A stretch of DNA of 64,000 nucleotides from positions 881,001-945,000 of the forward strand of contig PYIU01000011.1 in assembly GCA_003415625.1 (NCBI GenBank), written 5' to 3'. Both the position numbers and the translations under genes were made by a program. Position 1 is the stretch's first letter. Each line of letters begins with the position of its first letter. Positions 46,154 to 57,633 of the stretch are shown here, one piece after another. The stretch is from Aquanectria penicillioides. Its lineage: Eukaryota > Ascomycota > Sordariomycetes > Hypocreales > Nectriaceae. A model generated the notes under the pieces. That model had not been told where the DNA came from. It saw only the letters and a list, made by a program, of their open reading frames with translations, and ran no database searches.

Positions 46154-47590
46154 ATGGGTTCCCTCGCTTCCAAGGTTCGCAAGTCCATGTCCAAGGAGAA
46201 GGCCAAATCCCCGCCCACGGTTTGTCACGAGCCCGTCCGAGGATCCGACCCTTATTCCTTTCGGTATGAGGACCAGATCCAGAGGACGCCACCCAGGTAC
46301 TTCAACCCGTATTCTGCCAGCACGCATTCTCGGGCCGAGGATGCAACCTGGGAGTCTTTTCCGGGGAAAGTAGCTGGGCTGCCACGACCGCGGGAGGAGG
46401 ATCCAAGGACCGAGACTGGAACCGGGACCAGGAGCGGAACCACCACCACCAGCCGGGATTCGGGACCGGAGCGACCCGCATTGGACAAGCCAGTGCCGCC
46501 ACGGACCAAGATCTCGGACGTCAAGTGGAGCAGCCGGAGAGGGAACGACAAGCCGGGGAAACTGACGGACAAGGGCCAAAAGCGGAGGGTACCACGCCGG
46601 AGGCCAGTCCGATCAATCCAATGGGCCGGGAGCATCAGGACCAGGACCACGGGATTGAGTATTTACAGTAGGAAGTTCCGGTCGCAAATGTGTTGAGGGG
46701 TTGTTGTGGTGGCTTGGGGTTGGTGGTGGTGAGGTAAGTGTTCCAATCTCATCCAACATGGCATCCATCATCATCATCATCATCATCACCATCACCTCCA
46801 CCTTCACCACCCCTACCACCCCCCGAACAAGGCACGTGAAAAGGCTGACACTCTTCATCTAGGACTAGGGGGTGGAGCTGGCACAGGTAGGGTGCGGGAG
46901 ACACTAACATCACAGGACGACGACACCGACGACAACGACGACAAGGACAACGACGACCCATTGTGGAGGACATCCAGGTAGGTCGGGGTAACCTCAGTGA
47001 TTGCTAACATGTTACAGGTCCACCTGCGAAGTGTGTGCAGCGAATCAAGGTAAGTCATTGCTCCCCTGTGAATGCTAACATAACCATAGGACTGGAGTTC
47101 GATGGGCGGGTGGTGGCACATGGTTTGTTTTCGTATCATTTTCCTTTTCCCCTTTACTTGTTTTTTTTTTATTGTTTCTCGGGGTTTGCTTTCCGTTTTT
47201 TGCCTTCTTGTTTTCCCCCAGCGGGCGTTGTTTTGTTCTTCCCTCTGCATTCTTGTACCCCAGCGTCATTCTTTTCTTATCATTATACCCAGCGGTCGTT
47301 TGTATGCATTTGGCGTTGGAGTTTTGGAGTTCTCCCCCATCCCCTTAGGAACTGGTCATACACTCACGTTTTTTTCTCTCACAGGTACTTCGGCAAAGTC
47401 ACGAGGGCGGGCTGGTGGGCATCGATTCTCAAGCGCTTTTGCGTCATTGTTGACATTCCATGAGGTAAGTGATAATGTGTCCTGATTCGATCCGCCAAAA
47501 GAGATTCTAACCAAAGCCTGCAGATTCACGGCTTCTCAATGGAATCAAAGGTATGTTTTTTTGTATATGCTAACGTGGGCCTAGGACTAG
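46154..47590 (+). CDS. Candidate many-intron gene of unknown function
   Basis: An ATG at 46154 starts MGSLASKVRKSMSKEKAKSP, a Gly-2/Ser context that could be N-myristoylated. A basic, Pro- and Thr-rich, low-complexity region of about 170 residues follows. Downstream, perfect-looking splice signals bound short exons: about 46863-46977 (with an acidic DDDTDDNDDKDNDD run), 47018-47049, 47090-47122, 47385-47464 and 47524 onward, each intron with a CTAAC branch site. One phase-consistent path links them, using a weak GTAGGA donor at 46668. A stronger GTAAGT donor at about 46733 does not fit the frame, so the exact structure is uncertain. The last part holds two similar segments (VTRAGWWAS at about 47398 and VTRAGWWAP at about 47590). 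No domain is recognised. Confidence 0.35.
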
Positions 47591-47599
47591 TCACGAGGG

Positions 47600-48592
47600 C
47601 GGGATGGTGGGCACCGCTTTTTCACGACGACTGTGTTAGAAGCTGGAGTGAAAAAAAAATAAGTGCCCCGTTCCCCCTCTTTGTTAAAGTAAATTGACAG
47701 ATATCCCAGGAGGGTGTTTCTGCCGGGTGATGAGTCTGAGTGATGGGCGTCATGCATGCCAGCAGTGGAGGTGGTGTTGTAGCATGTAGCTCTTGTAATA
47801 GCTGTGCTGTTCTGTTTAACAAGGTTCTCGCAAGCCGTCGTAGTCGCCGTGATTTTTTGCTTGGAATCGTAACTATCCTATCATCGTACATGCCAAGATT
47901 CAAAATCCCGTTCCTATCTGCCACCAGAGTCCTCGGTATGATTGTCACGTGACCGAGGCTTACCCAACCCTGGACTACTTATCCATCTTCACCATGAAGT
48001 GGCTGCCTCCCCTGGTGGAAGCCAACAATTTTGCCGATATTTTTTCAAACCCCATAGTTGGGCAACTCTCGCCATGATATAGTAAGAAGGAAGTGACGCA
48101 GAGTATGCAAACCCAAGACTCGCAACTCCCATGATGCCAATCTCCACCAAACTGAGGGGTCTGAAGACTTCTCCACCGAGCAATATGAGAATCCGTTGGC
48201 CTACATGTTAGCTGAGATGGAGATATCAAGACTAGTCGTCAACTCAAATCCATTTACCAATGACGCAATCCCACTTATGGGCGGAGGCCAAGTCAATGAG
48301 GGGCGACATCATCCCATTGTCAACAGCCTCATTTCTACCGAGCCCTTCGCAAAATGTGGATGCATGCCCCACTCAAAGGGCGTATGGTGAACACAGCGCA
48401 CAGTAATCACATGATTGATAGGCGTTCCTTTCGGACCTATTAATTCTTTGGCTTCTCTTCGGGATGACCGGGGTGAGCCCAAGATATGTCTCCGATTTAT
48501 CTTCGATTGACTACTCTATTTAAACCCAGTAGGCTCCTCTTTAGTATCACTCATCATCGTCACGAAAAATCTGGCCGGTCCAAATTCGCATC
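47600..48592. other. Intergenic with TATA-like box
   Basis: TATTTAAA at 48517-48524 lies about 75 bp before the 48593 start. Minus-strand frames at 47975-48229 are hydrophobic but have no recognisable family. A two-copy CGG direct repeat with 9-bp spacing (48460 and 48469) is present but its spacer differs from the cluster motif. Confidence 0.4.
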
Positions 48593-49688
48593 ATGAGCAC
48601 CGCAACTCCATCCCCAGTCTCTAAAACGCACCACGTGATAGTAGCTGTCGAGAACTTCTTCCTCCCAACACCCAAGTTCAATTTGCCGGCACCTCACACC
48701 TATGAACTCAAGGAGTACCAGTTAACGAGTCAAGATCAACTTGCCGAGCGCATCAAGGACGCAGAAATTGTCATTATAAATCGGATCCCACTTGGGCCAG
48801 ATGTGCTGTCCGAGGAGGTGACCCCAAATCTGCGCATGATCTCCGTGATTGCTTCAGGGACGGACTCAGTAAATCTCGAAGCGTGCAGAAGGCGAGGAAT
48901 CATCGTCACAAATTGCCCGCAATGCAACACTTCAACGGTGGCAGAACATGCCGTTGGGTTGTACTTTTCCGTGCGGAGAAGCATTCCTCTCACTCATCGA
49001 CTGACCCAGGCTGATGAATGGCCAAAGCGCGGGTTGGTGATGACGACTGTCCTGAATAGTCCAAATGGCAATGCGCCGCGCACATGTTCCAATGAAGTTG
49101 TTGGAATTTTGGGAAATGGTGCTCTAGGTATGGAAACACTGTTCCAAGGAGAACGGGCAATGCCTCGTCTTTGAAACCTGTGACTAACAATGGGATCATA
49201 AAGGCAAGACAATTGCGACTCTGGCAAAGGCTCTGGGAATGAAGGTCATCGTCTCCTCTCGCAAGGGACAAGCGCCATCCGAGGGCCGCGCTTCGTTTGT
49301 TGAGGTTATCCGCACGGCGACCGTCATTTTCCTGTCTCTTCCCAAATTACCCGATACGTTGAACCTCATTTCAACACCAGAGTTCAAACAAATGCAGAAG
49401 GACTGCATTCTAATCAATGTTTCTCGGGGCGGCACCGTTGACGAAGAGGCCCTTGTGCAGGCACTAGAGAATCGCGATATTGCCGGCGCGGCGACAGATG
49501 TCTACGTACACGAGCCCGTGAGAAACGAGACCAGCCCGTTGATCGGGCCTAGGGTGCAGAACTTGAATCTCGTCACTACCCCTCACTGTGCTTGGTGTTC
49601 TGAAGAAGCCAATGGCAACTTTCTGGAAATGTTGGACGCCAACATCAGTGGTTGGTTGGTGGGAAGCCCCGTTAATGTCGTCAGTTAG
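48593..49688 (+). CDS. D-isomer-specific 2-hydroxyacid dehydrogenase
   Basis: Exons 48593-49127 and 49204-49688; 339 aa. The 76-bp intron interrupts the dinucleotide-binding motif, and splicing restores GILGNGALGKTIATLAKALG (GxGxxG). Catalytic residues of the family are visible: Arg in LINVSRGGTVDEEAL, Glu in TDVYVHEPVR and His in VTTPHCAWCSEEA. The N-terminal half (VIASGTDSVNLEACRRRGI, NTSTVAEHAVGLYFSVRRS) forms the substrate domain. It should reduce a 2-keto acid to the D-2-hydroxy acid, or the reverse, with NAD(P)H. The substrate is not evident. No targeting signal is seen. It lies 4 kb from the keto-acid decarboxylase cluster, but its promoter lacks that cluster's triple CGG element. Confidence 0.88.
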
Positions 49689-50927
49689 GACTGATCAATG
49701 GAGAATAATGAGTGGCCTGGCACAAGGGATTGCTTAGTAGAAAGGGGGACTTTGCGGAGGTTTTCTATGTTGAGATAGAGCACCTATCCTCAGTCTAGCA
49801 CTCTTGTGGAGAATGCTTTGGGGAAGTTAACTGATAGAATTCAATAGAAAAATCTAGACATTGTTATATTCCAACATGATGGACTCACTCCAAACACATG
49901 AACCGGCAGTCATCATCGTCCACTCGATGCTGGGCAAAGGTTCAGCGATCCCTCGAATTGACCCATCCAGTTTAGGCACACTGAACACGTTCAGGATCTG
50001 TCATACTCAATATAGACCTACTTGCATATAGCACCTGTAGTAGGTGCCTTACACTTTTGCAAATAGCCGGGTGGTCAAGCGCGACAGGATCCATATCCAT
50101 TCCTCCGGGACTGGTACCATATTCCACATACATAAACAAGATATAAAGGCTCAGGGTCATGTCATGTGACCTACATACCTCCCTCTTCTTATCCAACAAC
50201 ATGCGTCAAACTCTCTATATTCCCGTCTACCCTTCACGTCTCTTTGCCGCACACTAGTCCTTCTCGCTGCCTCATCTCGACAACGACAACACCGATTGGA
50301 CACAGGCCACCGCATTCACGTAGCAGTATCCCTTCGTCCACTAGATGGGGAACAGCTTGCTTGATCCACCACTGACAATCCTTGACCGCGAGCTTCCTCG
50401 GCCGCGGGCCAACTACCGTACTAGCATTTGCCATGGTGACTTTATTTAGACTCAGTCCAGGGGCTGGTACCTCCCTGCACGCTCTCTCGAATGCATGTAA
50501 ACCACCCTCCTCAACGCCACCTGAGTTATCAGCCAGTTCGGTCAGATCCTTGGCTGAAACTATCCCAATTGCAAAAGCGGGAACCATCTCGTCATCTTGG
50601 CATCTTGTCAAGGTTCGTGGAGAAAACCCGGCAGTTAAGAAAATGTCCACTCAATCCAATTTGATCGGATGTTCTTTCTCGGGATCAAATGGAAAGAAAG
50701 AACTTGCTTGAGAGAGTAACAAGGAAAGAATTTAGATAAACCAAACCCTTAGGATTCACCTCAGAGAATAAATATACTGCCAGAATTCTTGATATTTTGA
50801 GGTTTTGAGGGTTGATGTAAAGCCCTAGGGTAGGTTGGACATGCCAAAACACCAGAAAATTGAGATCTTGGGCTTCTATTTTAGAACACTGGCGCGCCTG
50901 TCAATCCAATCACGTGATGGACGAACT
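49689..50927. other. Intergenic
   Basis: One longer minus-strand frame (50234-50650) has no recognised domain and no supported splice partners. A/T-rich text precedes the tRNA gene. Nothing else is supported. Confidence 0.35.
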
Positions 50928-51018
50928 GGTCTGGTGGTCTAGTGGTATGATTCTCGCTTAGGGAAAACCCTACAGCATTGCTTGCGAGAGGTCCCGGGTT
51001 CAATCCCCGGCCAGACCC
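50928..51018 (+). tRNA. tRNA-Pro (anticodon AGG) with a 19-nt intron
   Basis: The acceptor stem GGTCTGG pairs with CCAGACC (51011-51017), followed by discriminator C. A D-arm (GGTCTAGTGGTATGA) contains the eukaryotic A box, and the T-arm GGTTCAATC is the B box. The anticodon stem TCTCGC/GCGAGA encloses TTAGGG, so the anticodon AGG is at 50960-50962. An intron at about 50964-50982 lies one base after the anticodon, the standard position. Transcription would be by RNA polymerase III; a T-run lies at 51041-51049. Confidence 0.92.
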
Positions 51019-51517
51019 TTCTTTTTGACGTTTGTCACACTTTTTTTTATTGTCTATATGCTCCGGGCCATCTGGAACGCCATCCCTTGTATGGAGAATC
51101 GAAACGAGAGTGGTCTGTCTGTCTGTCTATGTCTATCTGTCTCTTTGTCCGTGATTCCATGGGGAATCTCCATCCACACAAACGTTGAGTATCCACAATG
51201 GACGGAGTAAGTGGATATTATTCAGTTACCTTAGCTAATTTTATTGGAACGAAGACATGAATTTGTAAAATTCTGTTGTATAATTTGGAAGAGAAGATCA
51301 TGGCACTTTCAGCAGAAATTCTGGTCCATGAAAATCGAGTACAATTTGGTAGATCTCCGTTGTAATACCGACGAACAAACGCATGGTGACGCTAGCTAGC
51401 TATTTACATTTCGAAAGGAAGGGGTGAATGCATTTCCACAATGCCGGTTGGAGTTATCAATATACCTTTTTCTACCTTAGAAAGATAAGAAAATACGGTA
51501 AATATCCTTGTATCGTC
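51019..51517. other. Intergenic with a TCTG/TCTA simple repeat
   Basis: A short tetranucleotide repeat (TCTG/TCTA units) lies at about 51115-51145. No gene is supported. Confidence 0.45.
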
Positions 51518-53266
51518 TTAAGTGAGGTAGCGGAACTTCGGGTGCTTGTCTCCCAGCATCGTAACATCAAGTTGCTCGTGGTCCTCCACAGGCCCAAACT
51601 CTCTATCTCTTCTCCGGTTTTCATGAGCAAGCTTAAAGTGTAGCCCGAGGGATAGAATTGTAATTGCAAAGGTGAGAGCACAACCGGTGGCACAGCCTTT
51701 GACGAAATACGGACTGTTGTTTGTTAGCTACGCGCCACAAGTTCTCAGGATTGAATACTCACGCGTCTGTTTTGGGGTACAAGGTGCTGCTCAAGAAAGA
51801 ACTGCACTGGCCTAGAATCGCAATGACCGCCAGACCAATACCACGCTTTGTGTCACCTCCCTGGTTGTTAAGAAGCCAAGTAATGTTGAGAGTTAGGCAA
51901 GGGAAAATGCCCATGACTGCGAACCATATTCCCAGGTATCGAATGTTACTCTTCCCACTGTCTTCGACAATGGCAAGAAGCAAATACCCAATAGCGGCCA
52001 TGGTTGAGCAAATAGCGATCACGAAGCCCCGATGACCGAATCTATCAGAGAAAAAAGCTGCAGCAATACACAAAATGAAAGCTGCTGCGTATGGTGGCGC
52101 ACTGAGGCCCTGCGCTTTGATGCTGCTGTACCCAAGATTTTGCACGATCGTCGGGAGGAAGTTGGCCAGACCGGCAAACGAGTAGTTGCAACAGAAGTGA
52201 ATCAGTGCATGAACGTACGGCTGATAATCACCAAGGCCAGCCATGAACTGCTTCCAGTTGAGCTTAGTCTTTGCAGTGGTGTCCTTAGTACCAAGGCGAG
52301 CTACAGAAGCCTCCTTCTCCTCTTCGTTCAAGAACTTGGAAGTCTGGGGCGAGTCGGGTAAAAAGAAGAAGACAAAAGGGGCAATGAGAATTGTTGGGGC
52401 ACCCTCTAAGAGATGTAGTTAGTTTATTTGTCTGATGACCTTCAAGTTACATGAATCTTGGTCTTACCAATCAGAAGAATGAGTCTCCATGGCTCAAATG
52501 ATCCACGAATCTGCGTTATTCCATATGCTAGTGAGGCGGCAAAACAGTTCGCAAGTGGGGACATTCCAATGAGGATTGAGACTCGGAGACCAAGCTCTCG
52601 ACGCTTATAGAACAGTGACAAGTAATATGGAGCACCTGCACCAAATGCGGCCTCCAATATGCCCAGTGCTGCTCGACAAGCGCAAAGGCCGGCAAAATTC
52701 TTGACGACTCCGGTGCATGTCGCAACGACTCCCCATCTGCGAGTCGTTAGCGTGATGCTTTTTGAAATGTTTGAATGATTGCGTTTTACATACAAGACGC
52801 AAAGACCAGCAATGTACGAGTGAGCTGGAAGCAATTTCCAAAGCAGAGTGGTCCATTCGAACAATGTGTAACAGATATAGAAGGAGTTCAAGACCCACGC
52901 CCACTACCCAGTTTCAGTGAATATCAAGGAATTTTGATTTGGCATCGCTTCAAACCTGAGAGTCGCTCAAGTGCAGATCATCTTGGGCACCGGCTGTTTT
53001 GGCGTTGCCAATATTCCCACGATCGAGATATGACAGAATGTATACGACGCATACCAGTGGAAGCATATGGCGGTCAATCTGACAAGAGGATGATGTTAGC
53101 ATTAACAACAATCATAGAGATGAGGGGCGAATATCATGTTTACCTTGGTTCTGACGATGGTCTCCATTTTTCGAGACACGGTCACGATAATGTCTTGTGG
53201 CTTTTCTGCATCATTGACTTCGGCGTGATGAACCGCCGCCTTGTCTGCAACCTCGAGGTCCGTCAT
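51518..53266 (-). CDS. MFS carrier, anion:cation symporter (allantoate permease) family
   Basis: Six exons on the minus strand: 53144-53266, 52956-53078, 52794-52903, 52468-52736, 51763-52405 and 51518-51713; 487 aa, all phases consistent. Text typical of the ACS family is seen: DRHMLPLVCVVYILSYLDRG in helix 1, LDRGNIGNAKTAG, then LGILEAAFGAGAPYYLSLFY, and YVHALIHFCCNYSFAGLANF opening the second half. Twelve hydrophobic helices can be placed. Family members import organic anions such as allantoate, nicotinate, pantothenate or tartrate with protons. A TATATAAA box lies 107 bp upstream (53373-53381), and a triple CGG element at 53675 suggests control by the neighbouring Zn2Cys6 regulator. The substrate is probably the carboxylic acid handled by the cluster. 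Confidence 0.88.
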
Positions 53267-53372
53267 GATTCCTACCTTATAAGGACTAGGTGGGAAGTTG
53301 GGATTCGTTGAATGAGAGGTGAATGGGGATGCGCGGATGATGAGCCACCCAAGCAATTGCCCTTGGCCTCTC

Positions 53373-53381
53373 TTTATATAA
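53373..53381 (-). promoter_or_regulatory. TATA box of the MFS carrier gene
   Basis: TTATATAAA read on the minus strand, about 107 bp before the ATG at 53266. Confidence 0.55.
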
Positions 53382-53674
53382 GGGAGGTTGACAAACAAAT
53401 AACACAAGGCATATCGAAGCAGCAGACAAATCTAAACTTCCGAGGTCGACCAAGGCGGAGTTGATCTCTCCATTTCCTTCCCCGCGATTTACCCCAGATC
53501 GAAACTCTACCCCAGCACCTTGGCCAGTTACTGGGGGCCATATTGGCTTTGTCTTACTGTATTTCGCATAGCTCAGACACATCAAACCTGGTCCAACCTG
53601 CGGGGAAATTTGCGCCAAGATCCCAATGCGCCTTCGTCATCTGATTATTTGATGGAATGACTGGACAGTGGCAT

Positions 53675-53695
53675 CGGAAATTTCGGGAATTTCGG
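53675..53695. promoter_or_regulatory. Triple CGG direct repeat, putative cluster operator
   Basis: CGG triplets start at 53675, 53684 and 53693 (exact 9-bp period) with spacers AAATTT and GAATTT. It lies about 410 bp upstream of the MFS carrier start. A further degenerate unit (CGG then AAAATT) lies at about 53729. The same architecture occurs at 57321 and 60122. Direct repeats of CGG are typical sites of Zn2Cys6 proteins. Confidence 0.6.
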
Positions 53696-53699
53696 ACAG

Positions 53700-54895
53700 C
53701 CCAAAAATTCCGTCGACGTTTGGCCACCCGGAAAATTCAAACCAGAGAACACGGCATTGCCAGAAGGCGACCAATGACCTAGCTCATGGCGGAGCAATAC
53801 AATTCGGCTGGTGACTTAACAGGCAGAGCAATGGGAGCCAGGTTACTAGGCTGCTCCGATCGGAAACCGGGGAATCTCAAAAGCTTCCGTTCGGCGCTGG
53901 CTGGTTGGTTTGCCGAGTCTTGCGGAACGCTCATCAGCCATGAATAAGATCATCACTTACAGGGGTAAGAAGCGGCAATCCTGAGATAGAAATTCAACGT
54001 TGCCCCAGGATTCTCATTGTACTGTCGTTGTGACAAACTTGTGTTGGCAGGATCGCGTCAACAGCTTCATTTTCGAACTCAAACATGAGTGATAATTGTT
54101 GAGACAATGTTGGTTATCATCGCAGCCCATTCGCTTCTAGTTGAAAGGGCCATTTTTGATGGGAAAATGTCAGAAGGGACATCGAGGTGTGGAACAATGA
54201 TGAGCGGGAGGGTTGTGAGGAACGAGAGCATGCACACAAACCATGTCTCCCGTTATTATCCCCACTAATAATCTATTTTGAGCACGTCAACAGCACGGCC
54301 TTGAATCAAGGAACGGCAAGGTTAAATTCGTTGAACCTGGAATCTAATGAAATTTAAGATGAGAGTGTTGAAGCAACACTGAACCTGGAATCTAATGAAA
54401 TTTAAGATGAGAGTGTTGAAGCAGCACTGAACCTGCAATAATGGTGCTTTTTCCTTGGTCCTCTGATTCTTGTAAACAGTTTCAAAATCCCCAACTCGGC
54501 GACCATCAGTCGCTCTCCAACCAATCGGAGGATGCGAAAGCGATTGCTCGCCGAATTGATCCTTTATCTTGAGGTGGCTGCTGATAGCTCGCTAAGTCTC
54601 GTCCAAGCCTGCTTTGGGACAGGAATAGCGCTCTCACTGATTGGATGGAGTCCTCATCTTGCAATAGATCAGGGACCTTGTAGGGGGCATCGGGCCACAC
54701 TGCCACCAATGATCGCCGACTTGGAAAACATCTCTGAATCCTTCTATGATGGCGATGGCACCTTGCAGACTGTACGTGGCCAAGGCTGCGCACTGCAAAA
54801 TTCAGGAGTATGAAGCGACTCTGAATAAATAGAGAGCATCGCCAGTGGACTTGTGGAATGGAAGAAACCGCCACGACAACAACCCATCGTTTCTC
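53700..54895. other. Intergenic between MFS carrier and secreted protein
   Basis: Apart from the degenerate CGG unit and the 48-bp tandem duplication, only overlapping small frames are seen. Confidence 0.4.
54332..54435. repeat. 48-bp tandem duplication
   Basis: A 48-bp unit beginning TGAACCTGGAATC occurs at 54332 and again at 54380 with one visible difference, and the start of a third copy is at 54428. It is non-coding. Confidence 0.9.
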
Positions 54896-55792
54896 ATGAA
54901 TCTTCCCATGGCGCCCTCCAAGTTCATACCGCTTCTGGCAGCCCTGGCCTCTCAGCTCGTCGCAGTCGATGCTCTTCCTCAATTCTGTCGAGCTATTAAT
55001 CCTGCGCCCCAGGGACTAGTCTGTGGGCAAAAAGGCTACATCACCGATCCCAGCGGTTGGCCAGCAACAAACGTGGCGACCTTTGCAGAATGTGCCAATT
55101 CTTGCGATGAAATATGCAGGAACTTTCACTGGGTGCCGGCGACGAACGAATGCCAACTGTTTTATCGCTACTTTGACGCCTTGGGATTCTCCGCAAATAA
55201 TGCGGCGCCCGCGGAGTGGTATCAAAAAGAGTGTTTTGAGTGCTCTAGTAAGTTTTGCAACCACGAATCTTGCCGTCATCCGTCGCTTTGACTAATCGAT
55301 TCCATCCATTTAGCCAACGTAGTCCTTGACCTAAGCTTCTCGCCTGCCACGGATCTCAATGACTGGACTTTGTCGTCGGACGTGGATTACGATTTCTTCT
55401 TCGACGTCCAGAATCTCGGACAAGTGAGGGGTCTTAGAATTCTCGAGGCGACGACAACCGGAGAAGTCAGAATGAAATACAACCATGGAGTTCAACTCGA
55501 TGCTGGCGTTACCTATCGGCTATCGTTCCTTGCTGCTAGTGCTACCGGCTCGGCCATCAAAACCGATCCCGATTTTACCCTGATGACCTTTTACATGGCT
55601 ACCAACGGCGAAGTATTAGATGAATATACTCCGGTGAACGGCGCATGGCAAGGAAACTGGTACAGGTTTACCCACGATTTCACGCCTCGACAGGGAGACG
55701 AAGGAGTGGCCACGCTATATTTCACTATTCAGGCAAGTGGCTTGAGTTTGGATTGGTATATAAACTACATTGGCCTCCAGATCCCAGAGTAG
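54896..55792 (+). CDS. Secreted protein: cysteine-rich N-terminal module plus beta-sandwich (CBM-like)
   Basis: Exons 54896-55247 and 55314-55792; 276 aa. A signal peptide follows the start (MNLPMAPSKFIPLLAALASQ); a second ATG at 54908 is also possible. Residues about 25-115 contain eight or more cysteines, with AECANSCDEICRNFHWVPAT and NECQLFYRYFD, which resembles a PAN/apple-like adhesive module. The C-terminal 155 residues read as a jelly-roll: a DWTLSSDVDYDFFFD start, LDAGVTYRLSFLAASAT and GNWYRFTHDFTPRQG, ending LSLDWYINYIGLQIPE, as in carbohydrate-binding domains appended to fungal enzymes. No catalytic domain is seen. It may bind polysaccharide at the wall or host surface. It sits inside the cluster interval but lacks the triple CGG element nearby, so membership is doubtful. 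Confidence 0.75.
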
Positions 55793-56044
55793 TCTGAAAG
55801 CTTTCGCAAAGGGTAGAGTTTGGAGGATGGCGTTTTTCCAAACGGCGACTAGTAAGGATAAAGAATCCCCAAGATCGATGGCTTCCTTGGCAACATGTAC
55901 CTCTTGGCGCTCCTTCTGTCCACATTAGGACATTGTGTTAACTGTTTTGTCTTCTTGCTTCCCTAACCGATGGCGCAGGAAGAAGCGTTATACTTCTTGT
56001 AAAAAAAAAAAAGTTCAATTAATCATTGATTTATACATAGATAA

Positions 56045-57073
56045 TTAGACTGCCTGCTTTTGGGCATACTTTTCAGACAGAGCCCAGTATTCCTGGAATC
56101 CTACCGCCGTACACACATCTCCAAACGGCATAATGGTGGGAGGGACCTGTTCCTTGTGGTTCAAGGCCGAAAGAGATGACCTGATAGCTTTGATACCAGC
56201 TGCAAGAATTGTTAATGGGTAGGCGACACTGCAATAACCCATTGCAGCGAGCTCGTTATATGATAGGGCAGGAGTCTTGCCATCCTCGATAACGTTAATG
56301 AATAGAGGAATGTCAGGGCCCAAGTCTTGGCGCGATTGTTTCATTTCATCAATAGAAGTAATCGCTTCGATAACGACAGCATCTGCTCCTTTGGCATAAA
56401 ACGCTTTTGCTCGTCTAACGGCTTCCTCATATGAGATAATGTGGGCATCTGTGCGGGCAAGGATAAAGATGTCAGTTCCCTCATTACGTGAGGCGACTGC
56501 AGCGCGAATCCTTGAGACGGCATCTTCAAAGCTGACAACCTTCTTATCTTTGGTATGACCGCACCCTGAAAATTCATCACGTATATCAGCGCCTTACTTT
56601 CAATTTGGGGTTTGGAGTTGGAACTTACGCTTCGGGCTAACTTGATCCTCAATCATGATACCCGCAGCACCGGCCTTTGCATAGCCCTGAACTGTGCGCC
56701 AGACGTTTACTTCATTTCCGTATCCGGTATCTCCATCAACCATAACTGGGACGTCGACAACTCGGCAAACTTCAACAGTTCGATTGACCATTTCGGCGAA
56801 CCCGAGGTATCCAGCATCTGCGAGTCCGTGAGAGGCGCTAACGGCATAGCCTCCCAAAAAGACCATAGGAAAACCGGCTTCTTCAACGAGACGTGCAGTT
56901 AAGCCATCCCAGGCAATTGGATGCTGGACAATTGTGGAAGAATCCAAGTGGGCATCAAGCATCATTTGGCGGAGGCGACTGGCTGACTCGTTCCGCTTAG
57001 CACCGCGCTCAAGGGGGTACGGGTACCGAGAGTTGGCGCCCTTAAGATTTGCGATCAACTCAGAAGACGGCAT
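56045..57073 (-). CDS. Isocitrate lyase/PEP mutase superfamily C-C lyase
   Basis: Exons 56629-57073 and 56045-56565 on the minus strand; 321 aa. The start at 57073 (MPSSELIANLKGANSRYPYP) is preferred over upstream frame extension, which is low-complexity. Superfamily motifs are clear: VFLGGYAVSASHG, VPVMVDGDTGYGNEVNV (Mg2+-binding Asp), IMIEDQVSPK joined by splicing to RCGHTKDKKVVS (the KRCGH motif with catalytic Cys) and FILARTDAHI. The Cys identifies a lyase (2-methylisocitrate lyase, dimethylmalate lyase or oxaloacetase type) rather than a phosphoenolpyruvate mutase. It should split a 2-hydroxy or 2-keto dicarboxylic acid and release a short keto acid or oxalate. No peroxisomal signal is seen at the C-terminus (QKQAV). 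It is transcribed divergently from the decarboxylase across 560 bp holding a triple CGG element. Confidence 0.88.
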
Positions 57074-57320
57074 TTTGAAGATGGTCTGTTGCTGAATATT
57101 TTGTCTTTTTGAATATGCTTTGCTTTTAAGTTGCTGAGTTGCAGGATAACACCAAGAGTTGCTGGGAAGACACTGATAGTTAAACAAGAGATATGAAACT
57201 TAGAATCAAGTTCGGAAAGATCGGAATAATTTCCAGAGATAAGCATCATTGGATTTTCCTATCCGGCAATGGAAATGAAACAATGTTGGCACATGTATCG
57301 ACTCGTTGCGGGGGATGTGG

Positions 57321-57341
57321 CGGAGAATTCGGAAAATTCGG
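57321..57341. promoter_or_regulatory. Triple CGG direct repeat in the divergent lyase/decarboxylase promoter
   Basis: CGG triplets start at 57321, 57330 and 57339 (exact 9-bp period) with spacers AGAATT and AAAATT. The element lies about 250 bp from the lyase start and about 290 bp from the decarboxylase start, so one site could serve both genes. Confidence 0.6.
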
Positions 57342-57633
57342 GCTGTCGTATGGGGATTGCCGGGCGCTTCGGGAGTGCGTCACGCCTGGTCAGTTGTGAT
57401 TCGATACCTCGTCCCTCCCCCCTCTTTGGATTGTAGTGATGGGTAGTTTTATGAAGCCGGCTGAGTCAATATCGCCCTCGGAACTCGTTCCTGACATGAC
57501 CGAGAGTATAGTGAACGTCTTCGGAACTAAACTTGTGATAAAAGCCACTAAATTGTCTCATCTTCCATGTTGAACCCACTACCCTGAATTTCATCTCAGC
57601 CTTCTACCGCTACCTGTTTGACAATACGCCAAA

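Noticed and set aside
48593..49688. Inclusion of the 2-hydroxyacid dehydrogenase in the keto-acid cluster
   Set aside because: It would make biochemical sense, but it is separated by a tRNA gene and its upstream region has only a two-copy CGG repeat with a non-matching spacer. Left as a separate gene.
50234..50650. Minus-strand open frame of 138 codons as a gene
   Set aside because: No recognisable motif, no splice partners and low-complexity composition. Treated as chance.
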